This document shows, piece by piece, positions 26,458 to 36,188 of a stretch of DNA of 64,000 bases. The notes under the pieces are model-generated. The model did no database searches. It worked only from the letters and a program-made list of their open reading frames with translations, and was not told the DNA's origin. Positions within the stretch are counted from its first letter, which is position 1; the number at the start of each line of letters is the position of its first letter. The stretch comes from Phycisphaerales bacterium (GTDB lineage Bacteria > Planctomycetota > Phycisphaerae > Phycisphaerales > SM1A02), in assembly GCA_030748455.1 (NCBI GenBank), contig JASMLY010000080.1, forward strand, positions 1-64,000. The letters are read 5' to 3'. The position numbers and the translations under genes are program-made.

Positions 26458-27573
26458 ATGACGCAAAGTCTGACTCCAGAAGCAACAGATCCATTTGAAG
26501 CCGAAGAGGCGCGTGAGGCACGAGCAAGAAGGCTCGTCGTCCTCATTGTACGCCTTCTATTTTTATCGTTCATGTTTGTCGTTGCTGTACTCCCATTCGT
26601 TGCGACTGCTAGCGGCTCTCAACAACCGATTGAACTTGTCATTGTCGACCACCTTGGTCCTGCCATAGCGACTATGGCGTTTGCAACCATCATTCTCATT
26701 ATTGATATTCTCACTCCAAAAAAACGCCTCTCAGCAGTCTTTGGAATTTATCTGGGACTTGTTGCTGGTCTCTTTGCTGCACTTGCAGTTGGGCTACTCA
26801 TCGATTTGATCGCTGATTCTTGGGGACTCGCACGCGGTGACACAGCCTTGCAATACCTCACACTACTAAAACTTGCAGCTGGGATTACGCTTTGCTATCT
26901 CGCCATTAGCATCGTCATCACAACGAAGGACGATCTACGACTCGTCCTCCCATATGTTGAATTTTCTAGACAAGTACGTGGCGTTCGTCCTTTGCTTGTT
27001 GATACCTCGATCATTATTGATGGAAGAATAGAACAACTTGCAAGTTCTCGTTTTATAGATGCGCCTTTGATCGTACCGCAGTTTGTGATTCATGAACTAC
27101 ACGCGCTCTCCGATTCAAGAGACAAACTCAAACGAGCAAGAGGCAAACGCGGTCTGTCCATCCTTGCAAATTTACGAGCAGCGAAAGACGTAGACGTCAC
27201 GATCGAACCTACAGAAATGACCCAAGAGGGCGTAGATCGTTTGCTTCTTGCATTAGCTTCAGGGAGTGGCTATCGTGTCTTAACGACAGACTCAAACCTC
27301 GAAAAATTGGGGCTCATTGAAGATGTCCCTGTCCTCAACTTAAACAACTTAGCACAAGCAGTGCGGACAGAGGTTGTTCCTGGGGCTGATTTCGACATTG
27401 AGATCGTGAAGCAAGGAGAGCTAGAGACACAAGGTGTTGGCTATCTACCGGACGGCACCATGATTGTTGTCGAAGAAGCAGGTTCACTCATCGGTTCAAC
27501 CGTTCGCATTACAGTGAATAATTCACTTCAAACCTCGGCAGGTAGAATGATCTTCGCAAACCTCAGTTCGTAA
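26458..27573 (+). CDS. PIN/TRAM-domain membrane protein (YacL-like)
   Basis: The 371-residue protein has four membrane helices (residues about 20-160), a PIN nuclease-like domain (about 180-305; LLVDTSIIIDGRI, PQFVIHELHAL, VLTTDSNL, with the conserved acidic residues) and a C-terminal TRAM beta barrel (about 315-370; GVGYLPDGTMIVVEEA). This is the YacL architecture of Bacillus, thought to be an RNA-acting membrane protein. The start is ATG 26458; GTG 26401 is possible but runs closer to the SRP RNA promoter. It is divergent from the SRP RNA/dnaX operon. Confidence 0.92.
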   Translation: MTQSLTPEATDPFEAEEAREARARRLVVLIVRLLFLSFMFVVAVLPFVATASGSQQPIELVIVDHLGPAIATMAFATIILIIDILTPKKRLSAVFGIYLGLVAGLFAALAVGLLIDLIADSWGLARGDTALQYLTLLKLAAGITLCYLAISIVITTKDDLRLVLPYVEFSRQVRGVRPLLVDTSIIIDGRIEQLASSRFIDAPLIVPQFVIHELHALSDSRDKLKRARGKRGLSILANLRAAKDVDVTIEPTEMTQEGVDRLLLALASGSGYRVLTTDSNLEKLGLIEDVPVLNLNNLAQAVRTEVVPGADFDIEIVKQGELETQGVGYLPDGTMIVVEEAGSLIGSTVRITVNNSLQTSAGRMIFANLSS

Positions 27574-27579
27574 CGTTGC

Positions 27580-29208
27580 TTACTCCCATTCAATAGTTGC
27601 AGGTGGCTTTGAACTAATGTCGTACACGACTCGATTCACTCCACGCACTTCATTGATGATTCTATTACTGATTGAAGCAAGGATATCGTAGGGAATTCGC
27701 GCCCAGTCCGCTGTCATAAAATCTTGTGATTCAACTGCTCGGATGGCAACTACTGACTCATAGGTTCGCCCATCTCCCATGACACCTACACTTTGGACAG
27801 GCAAGAGGACTGCAAAGACTTGATCGGTTGATCGATACAAGTTTGCTGCTACGATCTCTTCAAGTAGGATCTCATCACAGGATCGCAAGATGTCGAGTTT
27901 GTCTGGCGTGATCGTACCGAGACATCGTACTGCAAGCCCTGGCCCAGGGAACGGATGCCTCCAAATGATCCCGTCTGGTAAACCAAGAACTTCTCCTAAT
28001 TTTCTCACTTCATCTTTAAACAAATCGCGAAGCGGTTCAATCAGTTCAAAGCCTAATTCTTCTGGTAAACCTCCAACGTTATGGTGTAACTTGATGTTTG
28101 CAGCAGCGCCACTATATCCATGCCCTGATTCGATAACATCTGGATACAACGTCCCTTGAGCTAGGTACTGAATAGAATTCTCGGTGCCCTCTTCAATCGA
28201 GATAGCCGCTTCTTTAAAGATGTCAATAAAGCGATGCCCTATTCGAGTACGTTTCTCTTGTGGTTCAGAAATTCCAGCAAGATCATCGAGGAATACTTTC
28301 GAAGCATCAACAACTCGAAGATCGATTTGGAAATGGTCTCGAAACGTCGTTTCAACAAAATCTCTCTCATTCTTTCGCAAAAGTCCATTGTCTACAAATA
28401 CGCAGACAAGTTGATCGCCAATTGCTCGATGTAACAGCGCAGCGACGACTGAGGAATCGACTCCACCACTTAAGCCACAGAGTACCTTTGCAGTGCCGAC
28501 TTGTGCTTTGATTTTTTCGCATTGAGCTTCCATAAAATCTGCCATGCGCCACGTCCCTTTGATGCAGCAAATTTCATATAAAAAATTTCGGAGTACCTCT
28601 ACACCGTGTGGAGTATGCGTCACTTCAGGATGAAACTGAACACCATAAAATGGAATCGTTTTGTGCGAGACTGCTGCAAGTGGGCAAGTAGCAGTTTCGG
28701 CAAGAATAGTGAACTCGTCACCGAGTAGTTCAACTTGATCGCCATGGCTCATCCAAGCAGCAGTATCTGATGGCATTCCGCGAAAAAGATTTGAGGCATC
28801 GAGGACTTTTAATTGTGAGCGGCCATACTCTCGTGCGTGTGCAGCATCGACTTTCCCCCCTAAAATTTCACACCCTATTTGCATGCCGTAACAGATGCCT
28901 AAAATTGGAATCCCCAATGAGAAAATCGCTTCATCACAGCGAGGAGCGTTCGAGGCTTTTACACTTGAAGGTCCGCCGGAAAGGACAATTCCAGCAGGAT
29001 GATACGCTTTGAGTTGCTCAGCAGGTGTATCAGGAGCAACAAGTACACTGAACGCTCCTGCTTCACGAACTCGCCGTGCGATCAGTTGTGCATACTGACT
29101 ACCAAAATCGAGAATTAGAATCGTTTCTCCTGCATTGACACCTACAGCGAGTTTTGGCTCTAAAAATTCAGCAGTTTCTGTGTTTGTGTTGGCATTCTGC
29201 ATGTTCAT
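27580..29208 (-). CDS. guaA: GMP synthase (glutamine-hydrolysing)
   Basis: Makes GMP from XMP, ATP and glutamine. The N-terminal class I glutamine amidotransferase domain has the nucleophile Cys in GICYGMQ and the His/Glu in [10 protein letters not shown]. The ATP pyrophosphatase domain has the P-loop [12 protein letters not shown], and the dimerisation domain contains the [11 protein letters not shown] and final [13 protein letters not shown] signatures. The start is uncertain among ATG 29208, 29202 and 29229; longer forms overlap the divergent kinase gene. It converges with the PIN/TRAM gene 6 bp away. Confidence 0.97.
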   Translation of the reverse strand: MNMQNANTNTETAEFLEPKLAVGVNAGETILILDFGSQYAQLIARRVREAGAFSVLVAPDTPAEQLKAYHPAGIVLSGGPSSVKASNAPRCDEAIFSLGIPILGICYGMQIGCEILGGKVDAAHAREYGRSQLKVLDASNLFRGMPSDTAAWMSHGDQVELLGDEFTILAETATCPLAAVSHKTIPFYGVQFHPEVTHTPHGVEVLRNFLYEICCIKGTWRMADFMEAQCEKIKAQVGTAKVLCGLSGGVDSSVVAALLHRAIGDQLVCVFVDNGLLRKNERDFVETTFRDHFQIDLRVVDASKVFLDDLAGISEPQEKRTRIGHRFIDIFKEAAISIEEGTENSIQYLAQGTLYPDVIESGHGYSGAAANIKLHHNVGGLPEELGFELIEPLRDLFKDEVRKLGEVLGLPDGIIWRHPFPGPGLAVRCLGTITPDKLDILRSCDEILLEEIVAANLYRSTDQVFAVLLPVQSVGVMGDGRTYESVVAIRAVESQDFMTADWARIPYDILASISNRIINEVRGVNRVVYDISSKPPATIEWE

Positions 29209-29237
29209 GAGAATGTTACAGGGTACCATGAATAGTG

Positions 29238-29720
29238 ATGAAACCCAAGCCACTTCGAACAACTGCTAGTGGAACGCTGACGATCCCAGCATCTCCTGCG
29301 TGGAACCCCACAATTCGGCAACTTGTTATTGGGATATGCCGCACCTGTCAGCTCACAGACCGTGATGCTGGGCTCATTGCCCTTGCAGTAGATGAAGCGA
29401 TGAGTAATGTCCACCGCCACGGCTATGGTGGGTCACATGAAGAACATGTAACCGTCACGATTACCGCGATGAAAGCGATGAAGAACGCCCCCTTTCACAT
29501 TTCAATCTGCTTGCAAGACAATGCTACACAAATCCCGCTTGATGAGATTCGTTCTAGGAATCTTTCAGAACTCAAACCGGGCGGCCTTGGCGTGCATCTC
29601 ATTCAATCGATCATGGATCGTGCTGTTTGGTCGCATCGTCCTGAGGGCGGAATGCAACTCATCTTAGAAAAATCTATCGACCCCCTTGCGACTCGGCAAC
29701 GCCACCAACGTGCACACTAA
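29238..29720 (+). CDS. Anti-sigma-factor-type serine kinase (HATPase, RsbW-like)
   Basis: A 160-residue GHKL ATPase of the RsbW/SpoIIAB class. The N box is [14 protein letters not shown] and the G-box region is LQDNATQIP..., followed by [16 protein letters not shown]. Such proteins bind a partner and phosphorylate a Ser on a STAS-domain antagonist. The next gene, 9 bp downstream, encodes exactly such a STAS protein. The start is ATG 29238, with GTG 29235 as an alternative. No sigma factor of the sigma-F/sigma-B type is nearby, so its direct target may not be a sigma factor. Confidence 0.9.
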   Translation: MKPKPLRTTASGTLTIPASPAWNPTIRQLVIGICRTCQLTDRDAGLIALAVDEAMSNVHRHGYGGSHEEHVTVTITAMKAMKNAPFHISICLQDNATQIPLDEIRSRNLSELKPGGLGVHLIQSIMDRAVWSHRPEGGMQLILEKSIDPLATRQRHQRAH

Positions 29721-29729
29721 AATAATCAA

Positions 29730-30059
29730 ATGATGATCGACATCGAAAAAATTGACGCAACTACAATAGTCACACCACACGGAGACATAGACTCCTCACG
29801 CTCATCCCATCTTCGTGGGACGCTCAAACCAATCGTAGATTCGAATGCAAGCCGGATCATCGTCGATCTCTCTGACGTAGCGTATATGGACTCCTCTGGC
29901 ATCGCCACCCTGATCGAAGCGTTACAAATTTGCAAACAACAAGAGAAACTTTTGTACATTTGCGGGCTACAAACTACTGTTCGTTCTGTCATAGAACTTG
30001 CTCGCCTTGACACTATTTTTCTCATCACTGATAGTCGAGAGGATGCGCTCGTTGCCTGA
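29730..30059 (+). CDS. STAS-domain anti-anti-sigma-like protein
   Basis: A 109-residue single STAS domain with the typical HGDIDSSRSSHLR start and phosphorylatable-serine motif VAYMDSSGIATLIEAL. It should be the substrate of the RsbW-like kinase encoded 9 bp upstream. It overlaps the MlaE-like gene downstream by 17 bp. STAS proteins also occur as MlaB in the MlaFEDB phospholipid transporter, so this one may serve either a sigma switch or the permease. Confidence 0.9.
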   Translation: MMIDIEKIDATTIVTPHGDIDSSRSSHLRGTLKPIVDSNASRIIVDLSDVAYMDSSGIATLIEALQICKQQEKLLYICGLQTTVRSVIELARLDTIFLITDSREDALVA

Positions 30060-30882
30060 CAACTCAAAACGTTTCTCCCCCCTACGTTTCCTAGAAGTTA
30101 TAGGTGTAACTTCGCTCCGACTCTTTTCATTCCTTGGCTCGAACCTATGGCTTCTACTTGAAGTTGCAAAACTATTTTGCGTTTCCTGCATTTTACATCG
30201 AGTGCGTTTTGGCAAAGGTGCGTTCGTTAATCAAATCGTACGGATCGGTGTTCGCTCAATCGGTATTGTTTGTTTAGTCTGTGGCTGCATTGGCCTCATC
30301 CTTGCCATTCAAATGCAACCTCCTCTAGAAGAGTTCGGACAAGCTGACAAAATAGCAAACATCGTTGGTGTTGCGGTTCTACGAGAACTCGGACCTCTCA
30401 TTGCAGCAATTGTGCTCACTGGATTTGCAGGGGCTTCGATCGCAGCAGAACTCGGAACAATGGTGGTCGGCGAAGAGATCGAAGCACTGCACTCCCAAGC
30501 ATTGAACCCCGTTCGGTTTTTAGTCCTCCCTAGACTACTTGCGACTGTACTGAGCCTTACACTCCTGACAATCATCGGCGATGTCATTGCGATTCTAAGT
30601 GCAGGCTTTGTAACAGTAGAATTTCTTGGAGTCCCCTACGAGATCTATAAAGACAACACACTCTCCCAAGTTGTTTTAGCAGATTTCGGCACAGGTCTCA
30701 TTAAAGCTGCTGTTTTTGGAATGATCCTAGCATCCATTGCTTGTACAAATGGGCTAAAAGTAAGTGGCGGCGCTGCAGGGGTAGGCAAAGCGACAACTGA
30801 TACAGTTGTGCAAACCATTTTGACAATTGTCATCGTTGACATGCTCTTTACACTCGTCTTCTATCAGTTCGGGTGGACATGA
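30043..30882 (+). CDS. mlaE: MlaE-family lipid ABC transporter permease
   Basis: The inner-membrane permease of an Mla-type phospholipid transporter (279 residues). It carries the family segment ELGPLIAAIVLTGFAGASIAAELGTMVVGEEIEAL and about five to six membrane helices. The start is uncertain: ATG 30043 or TTG 30052, either overlapping the STAS stop. No MlaF ATPase, MlaD or MlaC gene follows, so the rest of the transporter must be elsewhere. Coupling to a STAS gene recalls MlaB-MlaE partnership. Confidence 0.92.
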   Translation: MRSLPDNSKRFSPLRFLEVIGVTSLRLFSFLGSNLWLLLEVAKLFCVSCILHRVRFGKGAFVNQIVRIGVRSIGIVCLVCGCIGLILAIQMQPPLEEFGQADKIANIVGVAVLRELGPLIAAIVLTGFAGASIAAELGTMVVGEEIEALHSQALNPVRFLVLPRLLATVLSLTLLTIIGDVIAILSAGFVTVEFLGVPYEIYKDNTLSQVVLADFGTGLIKAAVFGMILASIACTNGLKVSGGAAGVGKATTDTVVQTILTIVIVDMLFTLVFYQFGWT

Positions 30883-30970
30883 TCTCGTCGATAGCGTTGA
30901 AGCAGAAAACGACCCGAAACCCATTTGGATCTCGAGCCGTTTCTTCGATTCTGTACCACGTATTCTGTCG

Positions 30971-32722
30971 TTACGGTCTCATGAGCACTGCGTTGGCAAC
31001 AAACCCTTCATCATGAGCTTCCATCGTCCAAGCAGCGGAACCAAGGAACGATGCTAAAAGTTCGTTGATTGCTCTTTGTGTTTTCATTTGTTTGTCAAAC
31101 TCAGTTCTCATTTCTGCAGCCATCTCGGGATCGAATGTTTCCATCTCACGTAACATCGTATCCATCTGTTGTTCTGATACTTCACTTCCAGCGAGAAGGC
31201 TCTCTCCCATGTTTCCAAACCCCCAGCCAGTTGCTTTCTCAGTTGAGATGTGATGCAGTGCATCATTCCCTACTTCTGTGGTTGATCCTGCAGCAGGATC
31301 CGCAGCAATTCTCAACGCATGCTCCACAGAGTGCGTCATCCCCAACATCGCCCAACCACCACCGACAGCTAAGGACATTGACATATCAAGACCCCCACTC
31401 ATCATGCCAGCATTTGGAAGTTCGATCGGATAGATACGATATCCAAGAAAATCACGAGGCTCTGAGCCTGTTAAAGGCATCGTTGTAGAAAGATACGTTT
31501 CCATCGATTCTCCATCTTTGCATTCAACTGCAAGAAGGAATCCAATACTTGTGTCCGTCAATGGGAGTGAAATTGTTGAGACCACATGCATTGTGTTACC
31601 GAGTGGTGCGACTGCTGCGGCGATCCCTTGCTCCATTGCTTCTAGCTGTTGTGGAGGCATTGGCATCATCGGGTTCATCGCCATCAACCCACGGACCCAA
31701 GGTCCGAGTTTGTCAAAATCTACATTCATTTGTGCATACGAAACAGTGTCGTCCCCGACGAAACTCGGTGCTTTCGTAGGTTCCGAAACAGTGCTTGCAA
31801 GCCCAAGAAGGCCGTTGCGACCTTCAGGCATCCAAAGCGTGTACCGTGCTTGTAAGAATACGTCATCAGATGGTCCCACTGTTACAGTTTCAGCAAACCC
31901 ATCAATATCACCGATCGCTGTTTTTAACATTGGCAAAAACATTCCGAGCATATTGCTTGTATCTGTTTGTAGCAGTGCGTCAGCAAGATTGTCAGTGAGG
32001 AGTGCGGCCTGGAGATTTCCAGAGCCAACTTGATCCATCATCGCTGTATACGTTTCATTTGATGCCAAAGATACGGATTCTGTATCTCCATTCGTTGCTG
32101 CAATCGCCCTGCTTATGCCATCAGGATCTGTCCCACAAACCAAGTAGCCATTCACAGAAGCAAAATAGACTCGATCAAAAGAAATTGTTTGTGAAAGCCC
32201 TAGTGGCATGCCTTGGAGTGCAGTTGGATCGAATGGGATTGGAATCATCACAACATCCTCACCAGCTAAGTTCACGATTTCCGCATCAGTAGAGTTGTTT
32301 TCTAGTACTGATTCGACCATCGCTTCAGAAAACTGTATCAAGTTTGGATCATTGATTTCTGCGACCCCTAAAAGTGCGAACGAGATGGTTCCAAGTTCAA
32401 AGTCTGCGACTGGATACAGAGCAAATCCCGCATACCCTGCAGGCAATGAGGGCTTCCAATCATCATCGATTTCTGCTTTGGCAATGAGTTCAGCACATTG
32501 GGCTGTGAAATAGTCACACATATCTGAATCTTCAACACCAAAAGCTTCCTTGATTGTTGTATGAATTTCCGTGCGTTGTTTTTCAGTGAGCGCTGTTTCA
32601 CAGACATTTTTAGCGTTGTCAACGGAACATACAAAGATTGTTTCGCTTGGTAGAACTTCTTCGATTGTAAAATCGCCAAAGGCCAATAGTGAAGAGCCAA
32701 CTAAAATTGGAGTCAGTAACAT
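30971..32722 (-). CDS. Secreted DUF3352-like protein
   Basis: The 583-residue product has a signal peptide (MLLTPILVGSSLLAFG) and long alternating beta/alpha segments typical of DUF3352-like proteins (ARYTLWMPEGRNGLLGLAS, repeated large loops rich in Met and Gly). There are no enzymatic motifs. A strong gagagg RBS lies six to seven bases before the ATG. The Met-rich stretch around residues 345-360 (MAMNPMMPMPPQQ) is unusual. Probably periplasmic or surface. It converges on the MlaE operon across an 88-bp gap with no clear terminator. Confidence 0.75.
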   Translation of the reverse strand: MLLTPILVGSSLLAFGDFTIEEVLPSETIFVCSVDNAKNVCETALTEKQRTEIHTTIKEAFGVEDSDMCDYFTAQCAELIAKAEIDDDWKPSLPAGYAGFALYPVADFELGTISFALLGVAEINDPNLIQFSEAMVESVLENNSTDAEIVNLAGEDVVMIPIPFDPTALQGMPLGLSQTISFDRVYFASVNGYLVCGTDPDGISRAIAATNGDTESVSLASNETYTAMMDQVGSGNLQAALLTDNLADALLQTDTSNMLGMFLPMLKTAIGDIDGFAETVTVGPSDDVFLQARYTLWMPEGRNGLLGLASTVSEPTKAPSFVGDDTVSYAQMNVDFDKLGPWVRGLMAMNPMMPMPPQQLEAMEQGIAAAVAPLGNTMHVVSTISLPLTDTSIGFLLAVECKDGESMETYLSTTMPLTGSEPRDFLGYRIYPIELPNAGMMSGGLDMSMSLAVGGGWAMLGMTHSVEHALRIAADPAAGSTTEVGNDALHHISTEKATGWGFGNMGESLLAGSEVSEQQMDTMLREMETFDPEMAAEMRTEFDKQMKTQRAINELLASFLGSAAWTMEAHDEGFVANAVLMRP

Positions 32723-32768
32723 GGTTTTTCCTCTCTTGTATTCGCAGCGTGCATCGCTGTATTGTTTA

Positions 32769-33731
32769 TTATTGGGATTCTGCAGATCCCTCTTTCAACT
32801 GTGGTGCTGTTCCGAAGTTTTTCCTATTGGGGGGCACCAAGTATTTGTGACCAGAATTTGGGTTCTTTGCATCATAGGCGAAAGCCTCTCGGTTTCGGAT
32901 AAAATCTTTGACATACCGCGTTGGGATAGCAAAATTCAGCGATTCTGCAGCGAGAATACCCATGTTCGTAATCCCAACGACCTCACCCTGCTTGTTAAAA
33001 AGTGGTCCCCCCGAGTTCCCTGGATTGATTGCTGTATCCGTTTGGACATACGTAAGACCATCCAAACTTCGTTGCTTCGTGGAAATCACACCTTGACTCA
33101 TAGATCGTTCAAGCCCTAAAGGGTTCCCTATTGCGAAGACAGTTTGACCGACTTCGATCGATTCAGCCTTCTCTAGAACTGAGTACTCAAAAGGTTCACT
33201 GTCAGGGTGTTCTATTCTTAAGAGCGCGAGGTCAAGATGGTTATTCACCGCGATAATTTCGATATCTTCAATCGTTGTTCGTTTAAGCGTTCCATCTGGT
33301 TGCGGAATCCACACTGTGGCTCGAAGGTCTGTTTCACCTTGAATAACATGTGCGTTCGTGATCGCATACCCATCTTCATTAAGAAGTACTCCTGACCCAA
33401 GTCCACCAGGCGTTGAAACTTTAATAACAGAGGCACCAACAAGATTTGCTTGTTCTCGTGGAGTTCGCTCAGGAATATTCGATTTCGTTCGATAGAGCGA
33501 TTTTGTCTCTTCTTCATCATTGGAATCTGAAACGATTTCTTCCTCGATATCTGCTATCTGATCCATTGCAATCGCAATGACTTCAGGGCCAATGTCGATC
33601 CAGAGTTTGTTGTCAGTGCGTTTAAGAATTGTGCCGTGCACTTCTGTATTTCCGTGTAAACGAACGACATCCGCTAAAAGTACGTGTGAAAGCACTGTTG
33701 TTACGAATAGGAAAATGAGTAAGTTTTTCAT
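32769..33731 (-). CDS. Trypsin-like serine protease (HtrA family) without PDZ domain
   Basis: The signal peptide (MKNLLIFLFVTTVLSHVLLA) precedes a short beta module (VRLHGNTEVHGTI... residues 22-65) and a chymotrypsin-like fold. The catalytic triad is complete: His in AITNAHVIQG, Asp in NNHLDLALLRI, and Ser in INPGNSGGPLFN. Typical DegP/HtrA proteins carry one or two PDZ domains; here the protein ends about 60 residues after the protease core, so no PDZ is present. The start is ATG 33731, preceded by gaggag. Probable periplasmic quality-control protease. Confidence 0.92.
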   Translation of the reverse strand: MKNLLIFLFVTTVLSHVLLADVVRLHGNTEVHGTILKRTDNKLWIDIGPEVIAIAMDQIADIEEEIVSDSNDEEETKSLYRTKSNIPERTPREQANLVGASVIKVSTPGGLGSGVLLNEDGYAITNAHVIQGETDLRATVWIPQPDGTLKRTTIEDIEIIAVNNHLDLALLRIEHPDSEPFEYSVLEKAESIEVGQTVFAIGNPLGLERSMSQGVISTKQRSLDGLTYVQTDTAINPGNSGGPLFNKQGEVVGITNMGILAAESLNFAIPTRYVKDFIRNREAFAYDAKNPNSGHKYLVPPNRKNFGTAPQLKEGSAESQ

Positions 33732-33812
33732 GGAAGTCTCCTCTAAGAGCAAGTAATCTTAGTCACTAATGATAGCATATAATGAAGTAACTCCGGACAA
33801 AGAGGAAGACCC

Positions 33813-36098
33813 ATGCTTACACCCACTACAGTCGCGATCGCACTCCTACATTTTGCAGGAGCAGTAGATGAAACGCCCCTCGGTGATTTTTTTGGATTCT
33901 CATCTATTGAATCAATCAAAATTGGTGACCATGCAGGGCCGATGTATCAAGGGGATGTAAATGGAGATGGACTTCAAGATTTATTGGTTGTAAATAACCA
34001 TAAAAGTCGCATCGATCTTCTCGTGCAAAAAAGAAATGCTTCTCCTGATGATGCCATAGAAATAACACGAGCAAACGATATCCCAGAACATTGGCGTTTC
34101 AAAAAATCACCTGTCATGGTTTCGCATAAAGTTTCTGCGCTTACCCTGTTCGATTTCAATGGAGACGATCTCACAGACATCGTATACGCTTCAAATCCAT
34201 CAAACATAGTTTTTCTAGCCCAGAAATCTGATGGTACGTTTGAAAAAGAACGGCAACATCGTATCCGAAAAATGCATGCAAACAGATCCGGTTTCAAAAT
34301 TACAGATGTTATCGGTGATGCCCAACCAGACCTGATCACTCTCATCGATGGCAATATTCAAATCTTTCCTGTTGATGGAGATGCTCTTGGAAAACCCGTC
34401 GTTTTAACAACGGAAGATCGTATCGGTTGGATCATCCTCGCAGATTATGATGGAAATGGCTTAGACGACATTGCAGGAATTGCGAGTGATAGCAGTGAAC
34501 CTGTTCGGCTCTGGTTAGCACAGCAAGATGGCAGTGATGTCCGCATGGGGCCTCAATTACGCTTTGAATTGCCCGCACTTCGGGAATTCGCTGCTGTAAA
34601 GTTACCCAATAAAGAAGCCGCATTGATGGCAATGATTGAACGCACTTCGAAAAGAATTGTTCTCTCTGAACTCGGAATCGAACCAATCGAAAACCATGGC
34701 GATCGCGATACTTCTATAGAAATATTTCCTTTTTTAGGAAAAGAAAAACGAAGCCAAACAACGGTCGATGTCAATGGCGATGGACTTCAAGACGTGATCG
34801 CAACAAATACAGATGACAATACAATTGTTGTCTACCCACAAACTCCTACGAAAGGGCTCGCCGCTGGTGTCCCTTCCCCAACACTTTCTGGTGTCGACGC
34901 TCTAGCAGTTTGCGATCTAGATGAAGATGGAATAGAAGATCTCTTTGTCCTCAGCGAAGATGAAGGCGTCGTTGGCAGATCACCGCTTTCGGTGCGTGAG
35001 ATTCCGTTCCCTCAGCCGATGCCAATCTCAGCAGGTTTTACCCCTGTAACACTTGACACTGTCAAACTCGGAGAGATCTGGAACGTGGCTATCGTGACAA
35101 AGAAGAAACGTGAATATGCGCTTGAACTCATCAATGCGGATGGAAACTCTGAAATTGTCGAACTTGGTTCTCTTTCTCGAGGCCCGAATGAAATCGTTGC
35201 ATTCGACGCCGATCAGGACGATCAGGTTGATTTGCTCCTCCTAACCCGAGATAAACCAATGATGATGTTGCATGCGACAGAGACAGGGTTTGAACTCCTA
35301 GAAGATACAGACATGGGACAGTTTGGACTCGTTCGAGAAGCGTCTGCTGACAACACAGCGATCTTTGATATTGACGGTGATGCGCAACCAGAACTTCTTA
35401 TCGCTGACGAAAATTTTGTACGTGCTGTTCGATACGAACCAGAAACAGCAACGAACATTAGCGCAGGCTGGCAAGTTGTCCAACAAATCAATTTACAAGA
35501 CGGGGAATCAGATCTAGTCTCACTTGCTATTACTGACGAAGCGATCATTGTCGCTGACAAAGCAAACGATCGGCTTGTGCTGATCGACAAGAGTGATGGA
35601 GCGCGTTGGGCAGAAGGAGACAGTCTTTTTGTTCGGGGTTTTGATTTTGGCCCAATTTATGCAGGTGATTTCACTTCAGATGGAATCAACGATATGTTGG
35701 CAATTGGAGATGCTGGCTTTGCTGTTGTGCAACTAGCAGGTGAGCGAATCACACTCAACGAAGTGCAATCGTGGCGTAGTGAACACGAGCGTGTTGTCGA
35801 GCATGAACTCGCTGTTGGGGATACGAATAACGATGGTTTTGTGGACATGGTCGCACTCGATGCAGGTGAACAAATGTTAGAAATCTTCACCTTTACTGAC
35901 CAAGACAATATGTTGTTTGCAACTGAATTCAAGATTTTTGAAACTCGTATTTTTTCAAGCGGCGAACCGAGCGAGTACGAACCAAGCCAAGTTTTTATCG
36001 CAGATTTAACTGGCGACACCCTACGTGACATCGTACTACTGTCCCACGACCGAGTGTTAATTTATCCTCAAGAAGCAGCAGGTTTACTCGTACAATAG
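33813..36098 (+). CDS. Secreted FG-GAP/VCBS repeat protein (761 aa)
   Basis: A signal peptide (MLTPTTVAIALLHFAGA) is followed by multiple FG-GAP/VCBS-like blades with D-x-(D/N)-G-D-G calcium motifs (DVNGDGLQDLLVV, DFNGDDLTDIVYA, DVNGDGLQDVIAT, DLDEDGIEDLFVL, DINGD-like repeats), in total about ten. Probably one or two beta propellers on the cell surface. No ASPIC/UnbV domain was seen at the C-terminus, unlike the protein at 7074. It is divergent from the protease gene with an 81-bp promoter gap. Confidence 0.85.
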   Translation: MLTPTTVAIALLHFAGAVDETPLGDFFGFSSIESIKIGDHAGPMYQGDVNGDGLQDLLVVNNHKSRIDLLVQKRNASPDDAIEITRANDIPEHWRFKKSPVMVSHKVSALTLFDFNGDDLTDIVYASNPSNIVFLAQKSDGTFEKERQHRIRKMHANRSGFKITDVIGDAQPDLITLIDGNIQIFPVDGDALGKPVVLTTEDRIGWIILADYDGNGLDDIAGIASDSSEPVRLWLAQQDGSDVRMGPQLRFELPALREFAAVKLPNKEAALMAMIERTSKRIVLSELGIEPIENHGDRDTSIEIFPFLGKEKRSQTTVDVNGDGLQDVIATNTDDNTIVVYPQTPTKGLAAGVPSPTLSGVDALAVCDLDEDGIEDLFVLSEDEGVVGRSPLSVREIPFPQPMPISAGFTPVTLDTVKLGEIWNVAIVTKKKREYALELINADGNSEIVELGSLSRGPNEIVAFDADQDDQVDLLLLTRDKPMMMLHATETGFELLEDTDMGQFGLVREASADNTAIFDIDGDAQPELLIADENFVRAVRYEPETATNISAGWQVVQQINLQDGESDLVSLAITDEAIIVADKANDRLVLIDKSDGARWAEGDSLFVRGFDFGPIYAGDFTSDGINDMLAIGDAGFAVVQLAGERITLNEVQSWRSEHERVVEHELAVGDTNNDGFVDMVALDAGEQMLEIFTFTDQDNMLFATEFKIFETRIFSSGEPSEYEPSQVFIADLTGDTLRDIVLLSHDRVLIYPQEAAGLLVQ

Positions 36099-36188
36099 AA
36101 AAAACCTACCGTAACGATTGAGTAAAATTCATACTAACCAATCGGTAAGATGAGCACTGCCGCGTGTTTCGCTACGGTGCGCAGCAAG

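Noticed and set aside
30879..31019. 46-codon frame starting in an ATGA overlap with the mlaE stop, which could look like the start of a next transporter gene
   Set aside because: It shows no ABC ATPase or other motif, ends after 46 codons and lies across the 3' end of the well-supported convergent gene.
36099..36188. Inverted repeat cgattg...caatcg as a terminator between the FG-GAP and citrate synthase genes
   Set aside because: The 6-bp stem has an 18-nt loop and no T run.
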